Source: CAYVXE01 sp964455375 (lineage in GTDB: Bacteria > Zhuqueibacterota > Zhuqueibacteria > Oceanimicrobiales > Oceanimicrobiaceae). Taken from it: a stretch of 23,477 bases of DNA. The position numbers and the translations under genes were made by a program. The DNA is taken from NCBI GenBank assembly GCA_964455375.1, contig CAYVXE010000067.1, positions 1-23,477 of the forward strand, written 5' to 3'. Positions 1 through 7,348 of the stretch are shown in pieces; position 1 is the stretch's first letter; the number at the start of each line of letters is the position of its first letter. Under the pieces are notes generated by a model, which was not told the DNA's origin, made no database searches, and worked only from the letters and a program-made list of their open reading frames with translations.

Positions 1-95
1 CAATCCACCAGAAATGCCTCTCTGGTTGCTTCTTCGTAAGCCAAAAAGACATTCACGTAGTTTACATCGTCGAGGGTAAATTGTATGACTTTCAT
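1..95 (-). CDS. N-terminus of a possible metallo-beta-lactamase-fold protein (partial)
   Basis: An ATG on the minus strand at 95 opens a frame that runs off the window's left edge after 31 complete codons. The visible residues begin MKVIQFTLDDVNYVNVF and end EATREAFLVD. A short beta strand, then a polar hairpin and a 'AFLVD' strand, resembles the first strands of metallo-beta-lactamase-fold hydrolases (glyoxalase II-like), where a Gly and the HxHxDH metal motif would follow outside the window. It lies 43 bp downstream of the pentapeptide-repeat gene on the same strand, so co-transcription is likely. No strong ribosome binding site is visible. The fold assignment is a guess from a short stretch; that it is a coding start is more secure. 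Confidence 0.4.
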   Translation of the reverse strand, partial: MKVIQFTLDDVNYVNVFLAYEEATREAFLVD

Positions 96-138
96 GATTT
101 CTTAAAAATAAGATGAGTAATAAATGCTGCCTGCTTTG

Positions 139-1041
139 TCAGACGGACAAAGAGAACTCTGCACCTTTTATATTGTTGTCGGATAAGTCAATATCCGCCG
201 GTGAAATACCGGAAAGATTTGCACGTTCAAAGACCGCTCCGGTGATGTCCGCACCGGTGAGGTTTGCAGCGCTAAGATCGGCTTCACGGCAAATGGCACG
301 CTTCAAGTTTGCATTCTGAAAATCTGCTCCGGAAAAGTTCGCACGACCCGGCCGTATGAAATATAGATTTGCCTTCCGGAAGTTGGCATTGCGTGCGTCG
401 GTGCCAACCATGTTTGCCCGGTTCAAATCGGCTTTTTCAAAATTGGCGGCAACCAACTTTGCCCCACCGAAAATGATAAACGCGCCGTGAGCGTTTTCGG
501 CATTCACTGCGTTCAAATGACTGAAAGCAAAATTTGCTCGCTCAATGGCAGCATTCTTCAAAACAGAATTCGTAAACAGGCAATGTTGCGCGGAGATTCC
601 ACTTAAATTGGCTCCGGCCAGGTCAGCGCCGGAAAAATCTGCATAATTGCACAGGGCATTTTCTAAATTGCCATTCTGCAAGGCTGCGTTTTCCAGAAGC
701 GCGCCTTCCAGATTTGCACAAGTAAGGTCTGCTTTTGACAGAACAGCCTCTTGCAGGTTTGCACGCAGAAACGTTGCGTGCTTAAAACTGCAACGGTCAA
801 GTCTGGCGTGCCTGAAGTCGGCGGCAGTAAAATTGCAGCGGTCAAAGGTGCCGCCGGAAAAGTCTACCGCACCGAATCGTACTCTTTCGAAATTTCCATC
901 CGAACAGTCAACGTTCTCTTTGACAAGCTGAGCTATTTTTTTTCGGTAAGCCGATTTGTTTGCAATGTGCTGCCAGCAAAAGTCAGACTGGAAAACAGCG
1001 TGAAAAACGCAACCGGATTGTTTGCAAAAAGGCTGGTGCAT
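139..1041 (-). CDS. Pentapeptide-repeat protein with N-terminal Cys/His (zinc-finger-like) motif
   Basis: This 300-residue protein is built almost entirely of A(D/N)LXX-type pentapeptides from about residue 48 to the C-terminus (for example ADLTCANLEGALLENAAL), roughly fifty units. These should fold into a long right-handed quadrilateral beta-helix. Residues 1-25 hold C6, C11, C22 and H25 in a Cx4C-x10-CxxH arrangement that looks like the short zinc-binding leader found on some pentapeptide proteins. No signal peptide or membrane segment is seen, so it is probably cytoplasmic. Known roles of such helices include DNA mimicry (gyrase protection) and protein scaffolding; nothing here picks one. 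The ATG at 1041 has a weak AGG about 10 bases upstream. The repeated codons create long spurious open frames on the opposite strand. Confidence 0.88.
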   Translation of the reverse strand: MHQPFCKQSGCVFHAVFQSDFCWQHIANKSAYRKKIAQLVKENVDCSDGNFERVRFGAVDFSGGTFDRCNFTAADFRHARLDRCSFKHATFLRANLQEAVLSKADLTCANLEGALLENAALQNGNLENALCNYADFSGADLAGANLSGISAQHCLFTNSVLKNAAIERANFAFSHLNAVNAENAHGAFIIFGGAKLVAANFEKADLNRANMVGTDARNANFRKANLYFIRPGRANFSGADFQNANLKRAICREADLSAANLTGADITGAVFERANLSGISPADIDLSDNNIKGAEFSLSV

Positions 1042-1136
1042 TTTTTCGTACCTATGAAGAGTTTTTATCCAAAATAATTCATGAGCATAAATGTGACGGC
1101 CGGACTACGTATTGTAAAAATACCAGTTAGGCCTTT

Positions 1137-1450
1137 CATTTCGAATCAGGCTGCAGACTGATTCGAAATCTTTGTTTGCAGGAATCGTTGCAGTTAAAGA
1201 TTTCTCGTCAGGCATGCACCCTTGAGCGTCAACTTAAGCGCCCTACTTGTTCCCAAACTCCGGTTTGGGAACACACTTGTCTAAGAAACTTTGTTTCGTC
1301 TATCTAATCGAAACAGAGTTTCTCTGCAACCTTGTTCCAAAATAGAAATTTTGGAACAAGTATGTGGTTTTTTTTGCTCTGATATTACCATATTTTGAAA
1401 AAAATCTATAAGTTGCCGCCGATGGGCATGCACCTGACTCGAAATGACAA
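1137..1450. repeat. Cluster of palindromes bounded by inverted CATTTCGA-type ends
   Basis: Inverted repeats seen in order: 12-bp arms 1138-1149/1158-1169; 11-bp arms 1248-1258/1263-1273 with a TCCG loop; 15-bp arms with one mismatch 1284-1298/1309-1323, each arm itself a small GAAAC-N3-GTTTC palindrome; and 13-bp perfect arms 1331-1343/1348-1360. The outer ends mirror each other: CATTTCGAATCAGGCTGCA from 1137 and, inverted near 1450, CATTTCGAGTCAGGTGCA. GGCATGCACC occurs at 1211-1220 and again at 1425-1434. The elements look like clustered REP-type or miniature mobile repeats rather than a gene. Confidence 0.65.
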
Positions 1451-1466
1451 TTCGGCGGAAGCAACT
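1397..1466 (-). terminator. Probable era terminator built from a repeat end
   Basis: Read on the minus strand about 32 bases after the era stop, AGTTGC...CCGCCGA (1466-1452) pairs with TCGGCGGCAACT (1422-1411). This gives twelve base pairs with a three-base bulge and a long loop, followed soon by seven T residues (1404-1398). The loop carries the CATTTCGAGTCAGG repeat end, so a dispersed repeat appears to have been recruited as the terminator. The loop is longer than usual, which lowers certainty. Confidence 0.5.
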
Positions 1467-1497
1467 GAAAAACCCAGAGATTTGTGAATTAATCAGG

Positions 1498-2406
1498 TTA
1501 TGATTTAAAATAGCCGAATTCTTTCAGGAGTTTTTCGTCCTGGCGCCATTTTTCTTTGACTTTTACCCAGAGTTCCAGAAAAATCTGTCTTTCCAGGACT
1601 TTTTCGATTTCCTGACGGGCGTCCTGTCCAACGCGTTTTAGTGCGCTTCCTTTTTTACCGATCAAAATCTTCTTTTGGCTGTTTTTTTCAACATAGATCG
1701 TTGCTTTAATATAATCCTTTTTTTTGCCTCGTTCAACAAAATCATCGATGGTAACGGTGGTCGCATAAGGGATTTCATCGCTGTAATGCATAAAAACTTT
1801 TTCCCGGATGAGTTCGGAAACGATAAACCGTTCCGGGTGGTTGGTGATTTGTTCCGGGTCATAAAAGGGAAAACCAACAGGCAGCGCGTCGACAATTTCG
1901 TTCTTCAAGTCTTCCAACCCATCTTGTTTCAAGGCTGAAACCGGAATGATGGACTTTATGGTTTCAAAACTGCGGTACGTGTCTATGAGTGGTAAAACAC
2001 GGTCTTTTACGATGCAATCCATTTTGTTGATAATGAGAAAAATGTTTTGCGTTAGTTTGGAAATATGTCTGAGCTGCTCTAAATCTTTTTCGTCCGGTTT
2101 TGAAGCTGCGGTCACCATGTACAGCGTTAAATCCGCTTCTTGCATTGACCGGTAAGCCGTCTGCAGCATGGCTTCCTGCAGTTTATAACGCGGATTCAGC
2201 AGGCCGGGTGTGTCAAGAAAGATGATCTGGTAGTGGTCGCCATTTAAAATACCGGTCACCTGATGGCGGGTGGTCTGCTGTTTTCGCGTGACGGAAGAAA
2301 TTTTGAAGTGCAGGAAGTTGTTGAGCAGCGTTGATTTCCCAACATTAGGCTGACCGATAATAGCTACGTAGCCGGATTTGAATTTGTTTTTTGCTGTTTC
2401 GGGCAT
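1498..2406 (-). CDS. era: GTPase Era
   Basis: Era is a ribosome-assembly GTPase that binds the 3' end of 16S rRNA during 30S maturation. The 302-residue length is normal for the family. Visible motifs are the P-loop GQPNVGKS (18-25), the G3 motif DTPG (65-68) and the G4 motif NKMD (127-130). A C-terminal KH domain carries the RNA-binding GxxG loop as IGKKGSALKRVG (249-260). It starts 30 bp after the proS stop on the same strand and no promoter is seen in the gap, so the two translation-related genes are probably one transcript. The ATG at 2406 is the only sensible start. The Shine-Dalgarno sequence is weak. Confidence 0.96.
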   Translation of the reverse strand: MPETAKNKFKSGYVAIIGQPNVGKSTLLNNFLHFKISSVTRKQQTTRHQVTGILNGDHYQIIFLDTPGLLNPRYKLQEAMLQTAYRSMQEADLTLYMVTAASKPDEKDLEQLRHISKLTQNIFLIINKMDCIVKDRVLPLIDTYRSFETIKSIIPVSALKQDGLEDLKNEIVDALPVGFPFYDPEQITNHPERFIVSELIREKVFMHYSDEIPYATTVTIDDFVERGKKKDYIKATIYVEKNSQKKILIGKKGSALKRVGQDARQEIEKVLERQIFLELWVKVKEKWRQDEKLLKEFGYFKS

Positions 2407-2436
2407 TGAATAAATTTCCGCTTCGTGACCATCTGG

Positions 2437-3867
2437 TTAATACGCTTTTGCCACCAAAACCCGGTGTGCAGATGGTTCGCCGGTTAGGATGCATTTCCCG
2501 GACTCTTTATTTTCTTTAAGCGGGACAATGCGGATTGTTGCTTTTGTTTCTTGCTGCAAGCGGTCTTCGCTTTCCCGTTTGCCGTTCCAGTGCACCCAAT
2601 AGAATCCCCCTTCTTTTTCCAGGCGCTCTTTGAGTTCGGAATAATCATCCACCGAATGGGTGTTTTGTTCGCGGAATTCAAGCGCACGTTGGTACAAATC
2701 TTTTTGCACCGTTTTCAAGGTTGTACGTATTTCATCAAATACGGAATCGATTGCAATGGCTTTCTTCTCGGACGTGTCGCGGCGCACCAGAATGATCTCA
2801 CCGTTTTGTAAATCCCTGGGACCTATTTCGAGGCGAATTGGAACGCCCTGTTTTTCCCACTCATTGAATTTCCAGCCGGGACGGTAATTGTCCCGGTCGT
2901 CTATTTTAAAGCGAATTTGTGTTTTCCACCCGGCGGTTACTTTTTCCAGTTTTTCAAGAACGAGTGATTTTTCTTCGTCTGTGCGCCAAATGGGCACAAT
3001 GACCACTTGCAGCGGTGCCAGCTTCGGAGGAATGACGAGGCCGTTATCGTCGCTATGAGTCATAATTAACGCACCTATAAGTCTGGTTGAAACACCCCAA
3101 CTGGTTGCCCAGACGAGTTCCAGGTCCCCCTTTTCATTTTGAAATGTAACGTCAAATGCTTTAGCGAAATTCTGTCCGAGGTAATGCGAGGTGCCGGCCT
3201 GGAGTGCCCGTCTATCCTGCATCATCGCTTCGATGGCATACGTTTCAATGGCGCCGGCAAAACGCTCTTTTTCAGACTTCACACCGGCGATAACCGGCAT
3301 TGCCATATAATCTTCTGCAAAGGTTTTGTAAATATCAAGCATTTGCTTTGTTTCTGCGATAGCCTCCTCTGACGTTGCATGTGCCGTATGGCCTTCCTGC
3401 CATAAAAATTCCATGGTTCTTAGAAAAAGGCGTGTTCGCATTTCCCAACGCACAACATTTGCCCACTGATTGGTGAGAATCGGCAAATCCCGGTACGACT
3501 GAATCCAGTTTTTGTACATTGCCCAGATGATAGTTTCGGACGTGGGGCGAATAACCAGCGGTTCTTCCAGTTTTTTACCACCGCCGTGGGTTACAACGGC
3601 ACATTCCGGCGCAAAACCCTCCACGTGCTGTGCTTCTTTTTGGAGAAAACTTTCAGGGATGAGTAAAGGAAAGTAGGCGTTTGAGTGGCCGGTTTCTTTG
3701 AACATACGATCGAGAGCGGCCTGCATATTTTCCCAGATCGCATACCCGGTCGGCCGGATGACCATGCACCCTTTCACCGGCGCATAATCCGCTAATTTTG
3801 CCGCAGCAATAACATCCAAATACCATCGTGAATAATCTTCCGAGCGTTTCGTAATTCCTTTGGCCAT
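2437..3867 (-). CDS. proS: Prolyl-tRNA synthetase, archaeal/eukaryotic type (ProS type 3)
   Basis: Charges tRNA-Pro with proline. The start MAKGITKRSEDYSRWY, the class II motif 2 region VRWEMRTRLFLRTMEF, the lack of the large bacterial insertion domain, and the short C-terminal domain ending in AKAY mark the archaeal/eukaryotic form, which some bacterial phyla carry in place of the bacterial type. Length from ATG 3867 is 476 residues. An in-frame GTG at 3882 would add five residues, but GGTGA lies about 11 bases before the ATG and nothing suitable precedes the GTG, so I prefer the ATG. In the C-terminal zinc site only one Cys remains in the GKCILTGEPSAH stretch where CxxC is usual, so metal binding may be lost. 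era follows directly. Confidence 0.95.
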   Translation of the reverse strand: MAKGITKRSEDYSRWYLDVIAAAKLADYAPVKGCMVIRPTGYAIWENMQAALDRMFKETGHSNAYFPLLIPESFLQKEAQHVEGFAPECAVVTHGGGKKLEEPLVIRPTSETIIWAMYKNWIQSYRDLPILTNQWANVVRWEMRTRLFLRTMEFLWQEGHTAHATSEEAIAETKQMLDIYKTFAEDYMAMPVIAGVKSEKERFAGAIETYAIEAMMQDRRALQAGTSHYLGQNFAKAFDVTFQNEKGDLELVWATSWGVSTRLIGALIMTHSDDNGLVIPPKLAPLQVVIVPIWRTDEEKSLVLEKLEKVTAGWKTQIRFKIDDRDNYRPGWKFNEWEKQGVPIRLEIGPRDLQNGEIILVRRDTSEKKAIAIDSVFDEIRTTLKTVQKDLYQRALEFREQNTHSVDDYSELKERLEKEGGFYWVHWNGKRESEDRLQQETKATIRIVPLKENKESGKCILTGEPSAHRVLVAKAY

Positions 3868-3887
3868 CGTTTTGAGTTTCACCAGAT

Positions 3888-3924
3888 AAAATAATAAAAA
3901 CCCCTACCACCAACGATAGGGGTT
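3888..3924 (-). terminator. Intrinsic terminator-like hairpin in the proS leader
   Basis: On the minus strand AACCCCTA (3924-3917) pairs with TAGGGGTT (3906-3899) across a 10-base loop and runs straight into a T-rich tract. It lies downstream of the proS promoter and only about 20 bases before the proS ATG. It could end the pseudokinase transcript, or act as an attenuator of proS-era. Confidence 0.6.
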
Positions 3925-3950
3925 AGAAAGTCACAGGTTCTCTGTATTAA

Positions 3951-3987
3951 TTGTGGGAAATATAGACAACTCAATGAAATTTGTCAA
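3951..3987 (-). promoter_or_regulatory. Strong sigma70-type promoter for proS-era
   Basis: On the minus strand, TTGACA (3985-3980) and TATATT (3962-3957) are separated by exactly 17 bases, a near-consensus promoter sitting between the pseudokinase stop and proS. Transcription would begin near 3950 and give a leader of about 83 nt. Confidence 0.7.
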
Positions 3988-4002
3988 GATTTTTTTGGGA
4001 GG

Positions 4003-6918
4003 TTAATTCGGAAGAAGAATGAACGTGACCCTCTTTGTGTCTCCTTTCATTAAATCAATTGAATACGACAGAGGTGCGGAAACATAACCCTCTTTTTTGA
4101 CTTCGATCCGGTAGCTGCCTTCCGGTAAATTTAATTTTGCCGGGGCAATGTAGTTTTCTCCGGTCCAAACATTGCCATTCACATAAATGTAGACGTCGCT
4201 TAAGTTCTGCGGGCTGGATATCTGCACATCGATGATGCCATCGGCCTGCGGGAGATTTTGCTTTGAGTCAGGTTTTTCCAGGCCCGATTTTAATCGTTTA
4301 GGCGGCGGTTTTTGTGATAATCGTCTTGCTGAGGGAACAGGTGTCGTCGTTTTCGGTGGCCGTTTCGTTTTTACAGCAGTTTTTGGGGTGATTAATGGAA
4401 GTAAGGAGACGTCTATTGAACGAGTATTTGAAAGTGTCAGGTCAATTCGTCTTGCAAACACCCCAAACCCGGACTTTTCAACAGTAATTAAATACGTTGT
4501 ATTTTGTTTTAATCCGGGAATGGTTAGCTTCCCAAGGCTGTTGGACTTGCCGTAAAAAGTTCCGTTAACGTAAACATTCGCCGTTTCCGGTAAACCGTCT
4601 GAATGTACGGAAAGAGTTAGCTGCACGTTTCGGTTCTGTGTGCCACTTGTTGTTTTCGGATTGGATTTTTTCCGGGTTAATAATTTTCTCTCCGGGGTTG
4701 CCAAGTTGCCGCCTGTTTTTGGTGGGGTCGTGTCTATAAAAGAAGGAGCATTTTTCGAGGCAAATTTTTTAGGTTCATCAGAATTACTTGTCGGTGTGTT
4801 ATTAAAATTATCTCTGGCCGGCTGTTTAACTGTTTTTGATGCGTCGTTTAATTCCCAGGGCAGTTTGTTTGAGTCGTCTGTTTGCGTAGCATAAACGGAG
4901 CTTAACGTTGAGCGAATATTTTGAAAAACCGATGATTGTTTGTATTTCTGTAGTTGTGAGGGGACTCTCAGATCAAAGACCAGTGCAGCCAACAAATAAA
5001 GCGGGAGTATTGCTATCAGTGTCAGCAAAACGGTTCTTATGATGGGTGCAAATGTTTTACTTTTATATCCTGAGGGATACAAGTTAAGCGGTGGTTCGTC
5101 TAAAAAGTCTTCATGGTTTTTGGTTGTGGAGAAAAGATTGTATAGTACCGATAAAGGTTTTGTTTGTAATTTTTGTTTTTTATGCTTAGAAAGCGAACCG
5201 TTTTTATTTATATGGTTTTGGCCGAACTTTGCGGCGCCATTTTTATGGATGATCAAATCCGGATTTTCCGGAATCAAATTTTTTTTTGAACGCTTTTGTA
5301 ATCCTTTGAGATCCGACCACAATTGGTCAGCTTTATGATGGTTTTTTTCCCCTTTCGCTAAAACCGTGTTTGTTCTCTGTGAATTCAGGGTGTTCCCCTG
5401 CTTTATGGCTGAAATGGTCGCTGAATTTTGTGCCTTTATGTTCACAGGGTCAACGGCAATATCGAATTCCAAAAGTTGAATGGAGTACACTGTAGACGTA
5501 TCTTCCGGACGGGTTACCGCATTTTCCTCGGTTTCCGCAGGCAAAACGATGGCGGGTTCGTCATCAGCACTTGGTGCATCTTTTAGTGGCACGTCAATTG
5601 TGGGAGGAGGACTTTCCTGGATAGCAGAGAAACCGCTTTCCGATGATTCAGGAGTGGTTAAATCAGAGAAGGCACCGGAGTTCAGGTCGTCCTGAATATT
5701 TGAGAGAATACGCGTCGTTTCCGAGAGAGCTTGATTGTCTAATTGGATGGTGTTTTCTACATCTGATTTACCTTTGTCATCAGTGTCTTCTTCTGTTTTT
5801 GGCTGGGCGTCAGCAGTTTCAGCGTCGTTCACAGGGTCGTGCGTTGGAATATACGCCGTTTGATCGCTCTTTTCCAGCGGGACTTCAGTGAATTGCTTAT
5901 TTGTGACAATGGTCGTCTGATTCTGACTTTCTGTTTTGGCGTCGTGCTGAGGCGCTTCCGAAAGATCTAGGTTAGACACGATATTTGTGGTTTCTTCCGC
6001 CGTGGTTTCTGTTGTGTTTTGCACGGTGGTTGCTTCTTTAGAATTAGCAATTTTTGTTTGTTCCGTCTGCAAATGGTCTATAACGATCTGAGTTGTGGGG
6101 GTAAAGGTTGCGAGAATATCTGATTTTGCTTCGATCAAATTTTTTATGAATTGACTGAGGTTTTGTGTTCGGTTTTGCGGGTTTGGTTCGATTGCGTTTA
6201 AAATAAGGTCGTCGAGAAATTCTGGAATTTCAAGCCGGTGCAGGCTTGGCGGCACAATGGTTTGGTCGGTTTGCTGATAATTTTCCAGGTTTCTCTCCTT
6301 GTTTGGTACACTGCCCACAAGTAACCGATAGAAGAGGACGCCAAGTGAAAACACGTCGCTTTGACGAGTTAATTTTTTCCCATTTAAAAGTTCACTGGAA
6401 AGGTACGGTAGAACAGGGAGAATTTTCGTATGTCTTTTTTGTATCAGAAGCTGAGCGAACCGATCAAATCCAAAATTTGCGATTTTAATTTTATCCAGCT
6501 TTTCAGAAACGAAGATACTTTGCGGTGTCAGAAAGCCATGAAAGGTTCCTTCAATATGAGCGGTGCGCAATGCAGAAGCGAGTTTCTCAATAAAGGTTGT
6601 CGAGTCGAGTAGCGAAAATGGAGATTGCCGGGCCAGCAATGTTTCTAACGGGATTAGATCGAAGTTTTCGTATATGAGAAAGTGCTTTAATTGTTCTTGT
6701 CCGTGTTTTACGACCGGGATAAAAAAGTCATTTGCTATTGAACTGCTGGTTTGAGCAGCGGTGTGAAATGCCAAAACAAGCTCTTCATTCTGGGCAAAGT
6801 CTTCATAGAGTATATTAAATAGAACGGTTTTGTCTAAGTCCGAGGTACTGGCGATGAACAGACGTCCGATTGTATCTGCGTAAAATTGTTTTCCAATATG
6901 GTAATCTTTGATCAGCAT
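4003..6918 (-). CDS. Membrane-anchored pseudokinase with two PEGA domains
   Basis: Residues 1-262 follow the Ser/Thr kinase fold (YLSSELL, SDVFSLGVLFYRLLVG), but every catalytic position is changed. The VAIK lysine is N35, HRDLKPxN reads HGFLTPQS (127-134), DFG reads NFG (148-150), and the glycine-rich loop is degenerate. Residues 265-620 are a low-complexity, Thr/Gln/Glu-rich then Lys-rich linker. A single transmembrane helix lies at about 627-649 with basic residues on its N-terminal side, putting the kinase-like part in the cytoplasm. The outer part has a Pro/Lys/Thr-rich spacer and two PEGA-like beta domains (about 765-842 and 895-970), a fold linked to surface or wall attachment. It resembles bacterial receptor kinases in layout but should bind rather than phosphorylate. 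No partner gene is adjacent. ATG 6918 has a weak ribosome site. Confidence 0.82.
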   Translation of the reverse strand: MLIKDYHIGKQFYADTIGRLFIASTSDLDKTVLFNILYEDFAQNEELVLAFHTAAQTSSSIANDFFIPVVKHGQEQLKHFLIYENFDLIPLETLLARQSPFSLLDSTTFIEKLASALRTAHIEGTFHGFLTPQSIFVSEKLDKIKIANFGFDRFAQLLIQKRHTKILPVLPYLSSELLNGKKLTRQSDVFSLGVLFYRLLVGSVPNKERNLENYQQTDQTIVPPSLHRLEIPEFLDDLILNAIEPNPQNRTQNLSQFIKNLIEAKSDILATFTPTTQIVIDHLQTEQTKIANSKEATTVQNTTETTAEETTNIVSNLDLSEAPQHDAKTESQNQTTIVTNKQFTEVPLEKSDQTAYIPTHDPVNDAETADAQPKTEEDTDDKGKSDVENTIQLDNQALSETTRILSNIQDDLNSGAFSDLTTPESSESGFSAIQESPPPTIDVPLKDAPSADDEPAIVLPAETEENAVTRPEDTSTVYSIQLLEFDIAVDPVNIKAQNSATISAIKQGNTLNSQRTNTVLAKGEKNHHKADQLWSDLKGLQKRSKKNLIPENPDLIIHKNGAAKFGQNHINKNGSLSKHKKQKLQTKPLSVLYNLFSTTKNHEDFLDEPPLNLYPSGYKSKTFAPIIRTVLLTLIAILPLYLLAALVFDLRVPSQLQKYKQSSVFQNIRSTLSSVYATQTDDSNKLPWELNDASKTVKQPARDNFNNTPTSNSDEPKKFASKNAPSFIDTTPPKTGGNLATPERKLLTRKKSNPKTTSGTQNRNVQLTLSVHSDGLPETANVYVNGTFYGKSNSLGKLTIPGLKQNTTYLITVEKSGFGVFARRIDLTLSNTRSIDVSLLPLITPKTAVKTKRPPKTTTPVPSARRLSQKPPPKRLKSGLEKPDSKQNLPQADGIIDVQISSPQNLSDVYIYVNGNVWTGENYIAPAKLNLPEGSYRIEVKKEGYVSAPLSYSIDLMKGDTKRVTFILLPN

Positions 6919-7001
6919 GCGTGGTGTTTTATCCAGGAAAATAGCCGATGGTGTAAAAAAGTGCTAAATATTTTAAGTTTTTATAACTTTTGACTTTATT
7001 C

Positions 7002-7031
7002 TTGACTCTTATTTACTCTTTTTTGTATTAT
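7002..7031 (+). promoter_or_regulatory. Promoter of the candidate small RNA
   Basis: TTGACT at 7002-7007 and TATTAT at 7026-7031 are 18 bases apart. A start at about G7038 follows at the usual distance. Confidence 0.55.
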
Positions 7032-7037
7032 GTATTT

Positions 7038-7148
7038 GGGATTTAAGGAGTCATAGATACAAATTACTCACAATAACTTTGTTGTGCGTAATCAAACCTC
7101 CAAGGTTGAGAAGCTCGTCATTTTGTTCAGATGACGAGCTTTTTTTTT
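7038..7148 (+). ncRNA. Candidate orphan small RNA, about 111 nt
   Basis: A promoter and a strong intrinsic terminator enclose about 111 bases with no usable reading frame. Three stem-loops are visible. The first is ATTAC/GTAAT plus CACAA/TTGTG separated by one mismatch (7063-7092). The second is AACCT/AGGTT with a CCA loop (7095-7107). The third is the terminator AGCTCGTCAT/ATGACGAGCT. An AAGGAG (7045-7050) near the 5' end has no ATG, GTG or TTG at a workable distance and can pair with CTCC at 7098-7101. The CCTCC exposed at the second hairpin could alternatively pair with Shine-Dalgarno sequences of target mRNAs. I do not recognise a known RNA family. It could instead be an independent leader, but it terminates fully 200 bases before thiS. 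Confidence 0.6.
7112..7148 (+). terminator. Strong intrinsic terminator
   Basis: A perfect 10-bp stem AGCTCGTCAT/ATGACGAGCT (7112-7121/7131-7140) with a 9-base loop is followed by an unbroken run of T to 7148. No protein gene lies upstream on this strand, which supports a small RNA. Confidence 0.85.
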
Positions 7149-7286
7149 AGGGTTCTGCCAATATCGAAGTATCATAAAAGCATGTTTTAATCATAATATG
7201 ATGCTTATTCAAACTAACATACCTGCAAAGGCTGGGAATTGGTTACTTTCCAATTCATTTTAGTAAAATTTATTGATTTAAATTTC

Positions 7287-7315
7287 TTGCATTGGGTGAA
7301 AATAGTTAATATATT
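7287..7315 (+). promoter_or_regulatory. Promoter of the thiS-thiG-thiE operon
   Basis: TTGCAT (7287-7292) and TATATT (7310-7315) are 17 bases apart. Transcription from about 7322 gives a 27-nt leader to the thiS ATG and would exclude an upstream TTG start at 7319. Confidence 0.55.
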
Positions 7316-7348
7316 TTTTTGTTCGGTGATTTCAATTTCAAGGTCAAT

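Larger units (their letters stand above)
1042..1497. other. Gene-free 456-bp stretch containing a palindrome cluster
   Basis: No credible gene is present. The stretch separates era (ends 1498) from the pentapeptide-repeat gene (starts 1041), both on the minus strand. It must hold the pentapeptide gene's promoter, but I see no convincing -35/-10 pair. From 1137 to 1466 it is densely filled with perfect or near-perfect inverted repeats, listed separately. Confidence 0.7.
6919..7348. other. 430-bp intergenic stretch between divergent pseudokinase and thiS
   Basis: It holds no protein gene I can support. It contains, in order, an AAGTT-N5-AACTT palindrome (6975-6989), a promoter-stem-loop-terminator unit that looks like a small RNA (7002-7148), a seven-bp hairpin GAATTGG/CCAATTC (7236-7242/7250-7256), and the thiS promoter. 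I looked for a TPP riboswitch (CTGAGA and ACCTGA-type core) ahead of thiS and did not find one. Confidence 0.7.

Noticed and set aside
647..1077. Long open frames on the plus strand opposite the pentapeptide-repeat gene
   Set aside because: They arise from the repetitive codons of the pentapeptide repeats read backwards; the Cys/Ser/Arg-rich products match nothing and lack ribosome sites.
1284..1360. Palindrome cluster as a CRISPR array
   Set aside because: The units differ in sequence and spacing and no constant-length unique spacers separate them; no cas genes are present.
3653..3913. An 86-residue frame starting with TTG in the proS leader
   Set aside because: It overlaps proS in another frame and begins inside the terminator hairpin loop; no ribosome site or family resemblance.
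7319..7348. Extended thiS start at TTG 7319
   Set aside because: It coincides with the predicted promoter -10/+1 region and adds ten residues that ThiS proteins do not have.
7149..7348. TPP riboswitch ahead of thiS
   Set aside because: The conserved core segments are not present; only a simple 7-bp hairpin is seen.
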